Shown here in pieces: positions 55,448 to 64,000 of a DNA stretch of 64,000 nucleotides; the stretch's first letter is position 1, and every line of letters begins with the position of its first letter. This stretch comes from Salinicola salarius (lineage in GTDB: Bacteria > Pseudomonadota > Gammaproteobacteria > Pseudomonadales > Halomonadaceae). The notes beneath the pieces are model-generated. The model had not been told where the DNA came from. It worked only from the letters and a program-made list of their open reading frames with translations, and did not search any database. The stretch is from NCBI RefSeq assembly GCF_003206135.1, contig NZ_PZJT01000006.1, positions 69,250-133,249 of the forward strand. Direction: 5' to 3'. A program made the position numbers and the translations under genes.

Positions 55448-56694
55448 CTAGCCCAGACGTGCATGGAGCGCCAGCACGGCCCCGCAGCAGCACCAGCCCA
55501 GCACGGCGTAAGGCAGGTTCCAGCGCAGCATCTCCCGAACGGCAATCTGGTAGCGTACGCAGATGGCCAGATTGCTGCCGGATAGCGGGCTGCTGCCGGT
55601 ACCCAGTGCCCAGCACATCAAGAACAGCATCCCGAGCAGGGTCGGATCGGGATGGAGCGGTGCAATCAGCGGCGCCAAGGTGGCGATACCTATCAAGGGA
55701 TGGATGCCAGTAAACGAGATGATCACGATCATGCCGAGCGCAAACCAGGCTTGCCAGTGTCCGAAATGGGCGATTGGCAGGTCGAGTCCGTCGGGTAGGC
55801 TGGCCAGCAGCGCCGCCAGCCCGGTAGAGATGACGCCGGCGCCCAGGAACAGTGCAAATTGCGGGGCCAGCCGCTGTAATCCATACGTGAACTGATGGTG
55901 CATGCGCTCGCGCCGATGATCCCTTGGCATCAACAGAAACGAGAACAGCGGGGCAACGATGGCAATGATCAGCGGGATCGAGAGCCCTGGCCAGAGCAGG
56001 TGCAGCACAATGACCACGAGCGCCAGCAGGCAGGGCATCAGCAGTGCGCTCTTCTCGATGGGATAGCCGGTGAATGGGGCTTTCAATCGCCAGACATCGA
56101 TCCAGTTGAGGATCAGCAGCAATGCCGCTGCCAGCAGTCCCCAGGGGACCAGATTCAAGTAGTTGAGCCCGGGCGCGTAGGTCAGAGCCACGCCCATGGC
56201 GACGAAGAACGGCGACCAGGCCGCGGCGGCAGTGAAACCTCGCCCGAGGATGAGCGCCTGTGAGCGCGTCAGTTTTCCTTCCCGCTGCATGCGTTCACCG
56301 AACAGGAAGACCACCGAGAGATTGATGGCCGCGCCGAACAGGTGGGCGCCCAGCATGGTGCCGATCATGCTGCCTGGCCGTTGTGGGTTCTTGGTGGCCA
56401 TGGGCGTGGCCATGGTCAGAAAACTCACGCCGGCAAACATCATCAGCAGCGACTGATTGATGGTGAGCGCTTCCAGCAAGGGATAGGGCGTTCCGCGAAC
56501 CAGCGCCACGCCCCACAGCAACAGGCCGGCGGCAAAGAGCGTGCCGGCCTGACGGCGCGAAGTCCGAGGGAGTGTGCGAAATAGCCGTAGCGTTGCCAGC
56601 CAGGCCAGTACGGCGGCCGGCCAGACCGGCCAGCCAAACAGATTGCAGGCCACACTGAGTGCCAGCATGGCAAGAATCAAGATGCTCGAAGGCC

Positions 56695-56698
<4 letters not shown>
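55448..56698 (-). CDS. Multispan membrane protein, putative transporter
   Basis: 416 residues from the ATG at 56698, which overlaps the preceding stop by 4 bp. About 11-12 hydrophobic helices with a helix-breaking motif GTGSSPLSGSNLAI near residue 370, reminiscent of ion-transporter-superfamily hairpin loops. I cannot assign a substrate. It is the last gene of the arsC-wrbA-DUF2069 group. The frame is open to 57019, but the extra part lies over the DUF2069 gene. Confidence 0.7.
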
Positions 56699-57749
<1,051 letters not shown>

Positions 57750-57759
57750 TCAGGGGGAT

Positions 57760-58104
57760 TCAAATCAGTTGAAGAACGGCCTGTGGCGGACGTCCGATGA
57801 CCGCATATTCGCCGTCATCGGCGATGGGGCGTTGCAGAAGGCGCGGATGTTCGACGATGGCATCGATGATCTGGGTTCGTGTCGGTTCGCCGATGCCCTG
57901 GGCTTTCCACTCTGGCTCTTCACGGCGCAGCATACGATCGGCATCGTCGCCCAGGCGTCCGGCCAGACCCTCGAGCTGTTCCCGAGTCAGCGGATCATTG
58001 AGGTAGAGGTGTTCGATGACTTCCACGCCTCGAGATTCCAGCAGAGCCAGAGCTTCGCGAGATTTGGAGCAACGGGGATTGTGATACAGCGTGAGCGTTG
58101 GCAT
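57760..58104 (-). CDS. arsC: ArsC-family (glutaredoxin-dependent) arsenate reductase
   Basis: 114-residue thioredoxin-fold protein with the catalytic Cys12 in NPRCSKSREAL and the later arginine region (MLRREEPEW; VIGRPPQAVL). It resembles the YfgD-type ArsC found with wrbA. There is no arsB or arsR beside it, so arsenate may not be its real substrate. Confidence 0.88.
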   Translation of the reverse strand: MPTLTLYHNPRCSKSREALALLESRGVEVIEHLYLNDPLTREQLEGLAGRLGDDADRMLRREEPEWKAQGIGEPTRTQIIDAIVEHPRLLQRPIADDGEYAVIGRPPQAVLQLI

Positions 58105-58254
58105 CGGTACGACGGGACCTTGTGTGGCAGAGCGTCTTCACAGGAATGATCCGAGGACGGTGACCCGCATTGTAGCGGTTGTAGCAATGGCGCCTCAATC
58201 GAGTGTTGGATCGAACCACCTGCATTTATACCGTTATCTTTTTCCGTTACCACC

Positions 58255-58683
58255 TTAATCAAACAATCGTTTGTAGACCCAGGCAGTAGTGCCGTCGGCA
58301 AGTTTGACGCTTTCGCGCGTATATCGAATGCCTAGACGCTCGTAACGGTCCAGCGCTTTCAGGGCGGCAGGGTCGATCGTCAGAACCTCACCATGCACTT
58401 CGGCACCCGGCTGTGGCTGGATATCGAGATCCTGACGATGATATCCCGGCAATGTCGCCTCGCGTGTTTCGATTGGCGTGCCCATGATGATCCAGCGCAG
58501 CCAGTCGTAGCGCAGCGTGCCATAGACGAAAACATCCTGCTCCGGAATCCGCTCGTCGATAACGGCAGTTTCCGAAGGGTGGTAACCATACGGGCTCATG
58601 AAGGTATACCAGAAGCCTCCGGAACCGATGGCGATTCCTATGACCAGCAAGATGAAAAACCATTTGCAAAAGCGTCGCATCAC
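58255..58683 (-). CDS. Membrane-anchored gamma-glutamylcyclotransferase-like protein
   Basis: 142 residues: an N-terminal membrane helix (about 8-25) and an AIG2/GGCT-type domain starting VFVYGTLRYDWLR. The family loop YGTLR is intact, and ALDRYERLG follows in the position of the second motif. It may act on gamma-glutamyl compounds near the membrane; substrate unknown. Confidence 0.75.
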   Translation of the reverse strand: MMRRFCKWFFILLVIGIAIGSGGFWYTFMSPYGYHPSETAVIDERIPEQDVFVYGTLRYDWLRWIIMGTPIETREATLPGYHRQDLDIQPQPGAEVHGEVLTIDPAALKALDRYERLGIRYTRESVKLADGTTAWVYKRLFD

Positions 58684-58855
58684 GAAAAATCCCTATCGGC
58701 ATGGCGGGGCGCGAGAGCCATTGTCGTCAATCTCCACAAGATGCGGATACTGCCTGTCGGCAAGATGGTTGCCATGACATTGATCATGACATCGAACCCC
58801 ATGCTAGCATTTGAAGTCCAAGCGCTAACCACGTTACTGACGGAGGAACGCCATC

Positions 58856-59455
58856 ATGAGTCACGCTGCCAACGACTACCAGGCATTCCGCGAAGCCTTG
58901 GGTAACGATGTGCAACCCCTCAAGAAAGGTCGCGACAAGGTCGCGATGGTTCGGGCCCAGACGTCACCCTCCGATGCCCAGCTGGCACGCCGCGAGAGTG
59001 CCTTGCAGACCAACGAGGATGAACGCGATTTTCTCTCCGATGAGTTCGTCGACCTGGTTGGTGCGCACGATCCCATCGAATTTCGCCGTGACGGTATTCA
59101 GATTGGCGTACTGGAGCGATTGCGTCATGGCGGCTACACCGCCGAGGCGCGCCTGCACATCATGCGCATGCCGGTGATCGAGTGCCGTCGCGCGGTATTC
59201 GGCTTTCTCCGTGACGCTTACGAACATGACCTGCGCAGCGTTCTCATCGTTCACGGGCGCGCTCGTGATGATGATGGACACGCCAACATCGTGCGGTCGT
59301 ATCTCAATCACTGGCTCAGGCAATTCGAGCAGGTTCAGGCGTTCAGTACGGCGCCACCTCAGCAAGGCGGGATGGGGGCCACTTTCGTGATGCTGCGCAA
59401 GTCCGATCGCGCCAGGGCACGTAATCGCGAACGCCAGCAGAAACGGCGGGGGTGA
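58856..59455 (+). CDS. smrA: SmrA, Smr-domain DNA endonuclease-like protein
   Basis: 199 residues with a C-terminal Smr domain (about 98-180: LHIMRMPVIECRRAVFGFL and VLIVHGRARDDDGHANIVRSYL) and a basic tail. This matches the gammaproteobacterial SmrA group. The HGxG motif reads HGRA. GGAGG is upstream of the ATG. A 17-bp triple repeat follows the gene. Confidence 0.85.
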   Translation: MSHAANDYQAFREALGNDVQPLKKGRDKVAMVRAQTSPSDAQLARRESALQTNEDERDFLSDEFVDLVGAHDPIEFRRDGIQIGVLERLRHGGYTAEARLHIMRMPVIECRRAVFGFLRDAYEHDLRSVLIVHGRARDDDGHANIVRSYLNHWLRQFEQVQAFSTAPPQQGGMGATFVMLRKSDRARARNRERQQKRRG

Positions 59456-59520
59456 AACGGTGAAACGCGATCGCCCCGGCGCAGTCATCAGGCGGGGCCG
59501 GGGCGATCATGTCTTCAAGC

Positions 59521-59571
59521 TTTCGGTATTTGTCGACTTCCAACATTTATCGACTTTCGATATTTGTCGAG
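59521..59571. repeat. 17-bp tandem repeat, three copies, after smrA
   Basis: Units 59521-59537, 59538-59554 and 59555-59571. The outer two differ at two positions; the middle one is more diverged. All carry a TTTATCGAC/TTTGTCGA-type core. Noncoding, between convergent smrA and the DUF934 gene. Confidence 0.9.
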
Positions 59572-59595
59572 AAGGTCTGCCGAAATGGCGGTGAT

Positions 59596-60099
59596 TCAAC
59601 CGGCCTGGCGTTCACGCATCCGACGCCGGAATAGCGGCTCCGTAGTATCGGTGCCCGGTTGGTAACTCAGGCTGAAGCTATCCAGGGCATGCAGGGCATC
59701 CTCGACGATCTGATCCTCGCGCAGCGAGAAGGCGTCGAAACCACATCGCGACATGTAGAATAGCTGATCGATCAGGACATCCCCCACGGCACGAACCTGA
59801 CCGCCATAGCCATAGCGCTCTCGCAGCAGCCGCGCGATGCTGTAGCCACGGCCATCGGTAAACTTGGGGAAATCGATGGCGATCAGCGATGCATCGAGCA
59901 ATTCCTCGGCGAGTTCGGGCGTGAGCTCGGTATCGCTGGTCAGCAGCGGGGCAACGTCTTCGCCCCGAGCTTCCCGCCACGCCGCCAACGGAACGATGAC
60001 CCGTGTGCCCGCCGGACGCTCCGCGCCTTCCTCGAGGAGCACCCAGTCGTCATCCTGGACGCGGCGATCAGCGATCAGAGTACGATGCTGTTCAGGCAT
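59596..60099 (-). CDS. DUF934 protein linked to sulfite reductase
   Basis: 167-residue protein that is regularly encoded directly after cysI in proteobacteria. Core motifs LIAIDFPKFTDGRGYSIARLLRERYG and GDVLIDQLFYMSRCGFDAF mark DUF934. It may assist sulfite reductase, but its role is not established. It overlaps cysI by 8 bp. Confidence 0.88.
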   Translation of the reverse strand: MPEQHRTLIADRRVQDDDWVLLEEGAERPAGTRVIVPLAAWREARGEDVAPLLTSDTELTPELAEELLDASLIAIDFPKFTDGRGYSIARLLRERYGYGGQVRAVGDVLIDQLFYMSRCGFDAFSLREDQIVEDALHALDSFSLSYQPGTDTTEPLFRRRMRERQAG

Positions 60100-61744
60100 A
60101 GACTTGCTCCTTGAAGGGTTTCAGGCCGATGCGACGATAGGTATCCAGGAATGTCTCGTCGGGGGTGCGCTCTCCGATGTAGACCTTGAGCAGCTTGTCG
60201 ATCACGTCCGTCACGTCTTCACGGTAGAAGGAGGGGCCGAGGATCTTGCCCAGGGAAGACTCGTTGCCCTGGCTGCCACCGAGCGAGATCTGGTAGTACT
60301 CCTCGCCTTTCTTGTCGACACCGAGAATACCGATATGGCCGACGTGATGGTGGCCGCAGGCATTCATGCAGCCTGAGATGTTGAGCTCCAGCGGGCCCAG
60401 GTCATAGAGAAAATCCAGGTCCTCGAAGCGTTGCTGAATCGACTGGGCGATCGGAATCGACTTGGCGTTGGCCAGCGCACAGTAGTCGCCACCGGGGCAG
60501 CAGATCAGGTCGGTCAGGGTGCCCACGGTAGGATTGGCCATGCCCAGGGCATCGAGACGCTGCCAGAGTTCCTCCATGCGATCCACCGGCACGTCGGTCA
60601 GCACCAGATTCTGCTCGTGAGTGACGCGTAGTTCGCCATAGCCGAATTCGTCGGCCAGGTCCGCCACCGCGGCCATGTCCTCGGAGGTCACGTCGCCGGG
60701 CGAGTGCTGGTGACGCTTGAGCGACAGGGTCACGGCCTTGTAGCCGCGCACCTTATGGTCCGTGACGTTGTTGGTCACGAAGCGTGCAAAGGCGCGGTTT
60801 TCCCCGCGCAGGCGCTCGAAGGCCGCGATGGCGTCTTCGGCGACCTCACGGCGGGGCGGATCGACGAAATGCTCGGCCACGGCGGAAACCGCTTCCTCGG
60901 TCAGGGTCTGGGGACCATCCTTGAGATGAACCCATTCTTCTTCGACGCGACGTCGGAATTCATCGATACCCAGCGCCTTGACCAGAATCTTGATGCGCGC
61001 CTTGAACTTGTTGTCACGACGACCGAACTGGTTATACACCCGTACCAGAGCTTCCAGGTAGGTGAGCAGATGTCGCCACGGCAGGTCCTCGCACATCACG
61101 CTGGCGATCATCGGGGTGCGTCCCAGGCCGCCGCCGGCGAGCACCTTGACGCGAACCTCGCCCTCGTCGTCCCGCCAGAGGCGCAGACCTACGTCGTGGA
61201 CCTGGATGGCTGCGCGATCTTCCTCGGCACCGGTCACGGCAATCTTGAACTTGCGTGGCAGATAGGCGAATTCCGGGTGGAAGGTCGACCATTGACGAAT
61301 CAGCTCGCACCAGGGACGTGGGTCGACATCTTCGTCGGCGGCAATACCGGAAAACTGGTCGGTAGTCGTGTTGCGGATATCGTTGCCGCTGGTCTGGATG
61401 GCATGCATCTGCACGCTGGCCAGATCGGCCAGAATGTCCGGTACGTCCTCGAGCTTCGGCCAGTTCAGCTGCAGATTGGTTCGCGTGGTGAAGTGGCCGT
61501 AGCCACGATCGTAGCGTGCGGCAATCTCGCCAAGCTTGCGAAGCTGATAGGAGGCCAGCATTCCGTAAGGGATCGCAATACGCAACATGGGGGCGTATCG
61601 CTGAATATAGAGGCCATTCTGCACGCGTAGCGGCAGGAATTCCTCATCGCTGATCTTGCCCTCGAGATAGCGGCGCATCTGATCGCGGAACTGGTCGACG
61701 CGCTCGTCGACGAGCGTCTGGTCATAGGAATCGTAACGATACAT
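60092..61744 (-). CDS. cysI: CysI-type sulfite (nitrite/sulfite) reductase hemoprotein
   Basis: 550-residue siroheme/4Fe-4S enzyme reducing sulfite to sulfide in assimilation. Cluster-ligand cysteines are in LICCPGGDYCALANAKS and LNISGCMNACGHHHVGH. The two ferredoxin-like substrate-binding repeats are recognisable (GYGHFTTRTNLQLNWPKLED; YGELRVTHEQNLVLTDVP). The cofactor-free partner cysJ is not adjacent. AGGATTAGG lies upstream of the ATG. Confidence 0.93.
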   Translation of the reverse strand: MYRYDSYDQTLVDERVDQFRDQMRRYLEGKISDEEFLPLRVQNGLYIQRYAPMLRIAIPYGMLASYQLRKLGEIAARYDRGYGHFTTRTNLQLNWPKLEDVPDILADLASVQMHAIQTSGNDIRNTTTDQFSGIAADEDVDPRPWCELIRQWSTFHPEFAYLPRKFKIAVTGAEEDRAAIQVHDVGLRLWRDDEGEVRVKVLAGGGLGRTPMIASVMCEDLPWRHLLTYLEALVRVYNQFGRRDNKFKARIKILVKALGIDEFRRRVEEEWVHLKDGPQTLTEEAVSAVAEHFVDPPRREVAEDAIAAFERLRGENRAFARFVTNNVTDHKVRGYKAVTLSLKRHQHSPGDVTSEDMAAVADLADEFGYGELRVTHEQNLVLTDVPVDRMEELWQRLDALGMANPTVGTLTDLICCPGGDYCALANAKSIPIAQSIQQRFEDLDFLYDLGPLELNISGCMNACGHHHVGHIGILGVDKKGEEYYQISLGGSQGNESSLGKILGPSFYREDVTDVIDKLLKVYIGERTPDETFLDTYRRIGLKPFKEQVYA

Positions 61745-61800
61745 TCGGGCCTAATCCTGCTAGTCATGGATTGCCAAGGCGAGCACCTTACCGCGTGCGC

Positions 61801-61821
61801 TTTATTCTATGAAAGAATAAA
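61801..61821 (-). promoter_or_regulatory. Candidate CysB-type palindrome upstream of cysI
   Basis: TTTATTC and GAATAAA are perfect 7-bp inverted arms with a 7-bp spacer, in an AT-rich segment 57-77 bp upstream of cysI. CysB sites are AT-rich with TTATT/AATAA half-sites, so this fits, but it is unproven. Confidence 0.45.
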
Positions 61822-61862
61822 TAATCATATTTTATTGCCTTGCCGTTATTACACCGGCGAAG

Positions 61863-64000
<2,138 letters not shown>

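Noticed and set aside
57760..58104. Arsenic resistance operon
   Set aside because: Only an ArsC-like reductase is present. No arsB/acr3 is nearby, and the ArsR-family gene at 30807 is far away and lacks the metal motif.

Overview
The window is about 64 kb of dense, GC-rich chromosome from a motile gammaproteobacterium. Gene content, gene order and the acidic proteins point to the halophilic Halomonadaceae (Halomonas, Salinicola or Chromohalobacter type). That placement is inferred from the genes, not from an rRNA sequence. I see no phage, insertion sequence, CRISPR array or plasmid functions. Almost every gene belongs to a recognisable core family.

Layout. (1) 1-15.4 kb is flagellar. The 3' part of flgK and flgL run rightward into a bidirectional terminator. 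The export and basal-body run fliF-G-H-I-J-K-L-M-N-O-P-Q-R runs leftward, with fliE divergent from fliF. (2) 15.5-18.1 kb holds rarD, an omega-amidase (yafV type) and rsuA. (3) 18.2-23.8 kb is a yejABEF peptide/microcin C-type ABC transporter. (4) 24-30.8 kb carries the enterobacterial-like block mltD / gloB-yafS-rnhA-dnaQ, then nudC, an SCP2-domain gene and sohB. (5) 30.8-34 kb has an ArsR-family regulator with a good palindromic operator, the queuosine-precursor transporter yhhQ with a possibly structured leader, ybfF and cho. (6) 34-37.7 kb is a thiamine-precursor ABC transporter (thiZ-thiX-thiY) behind a clear TPP riboswitch, divergent from a phosphotransferase-fold gene. (7) 37.9-41.1 kb has the antiporter nhaP2 and four small orphan genes. 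(8) 41.4-46.6 kb has tRNA-Ser(UGA), yccA, the tusDCBE tRNA thiolation relay, acpH, and moeA-moaB-DUF1244. (9) 46.6-51.3 kb has an XRE-cupin regulator and a histone-deacetylase-family amidohydrolase, divergent from a large acyl-CoA-synthetase/GNAT protein acetyltransferase. (10) 51.5-54.6 kb is the proVWX glycine betaine uptake operon with a BetI-like palindrome over its promoter. (11) 54.7-64 kb has pdxH, an arsC-wrbA-DUF2069-membrane protein group, a gamma-glutamylcyclotransferase-like gene, smrA, cysI-DUF934 with a candidate CysB-type palindrome, and the 3' part of metH, which runs off the window.

The most unusual signal is not a gene. At least ten loci carry short tandem duplications with unit lengths of 13-27 bp and 2-5 copies. 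Many sit exactly at gene ends and duplicate the last codons plus the stop: 21 bp x2 after yafV, 19 bp x2 at the end of yafS, 18 bp x5 at the end of proW. Others fill short intergenic gaps (13 bp x5 between fliI and fliJ, 17 bp x3 after smrA, 14 bp x3 after nhaP2) or form in-frame protein repeats (FliH tail, acetyltransferase linker). The copies are diverged to different degrees, which suggests an ongoing process in this lineage.

The genes describe a free-living, motile, salt-adapted heterotroph. It takes up compatible solutes (proVWX), controls cation/proton balance (nhaP2), scavenges thiamine and queuine precursors, and assimilates sulfate (cysI).
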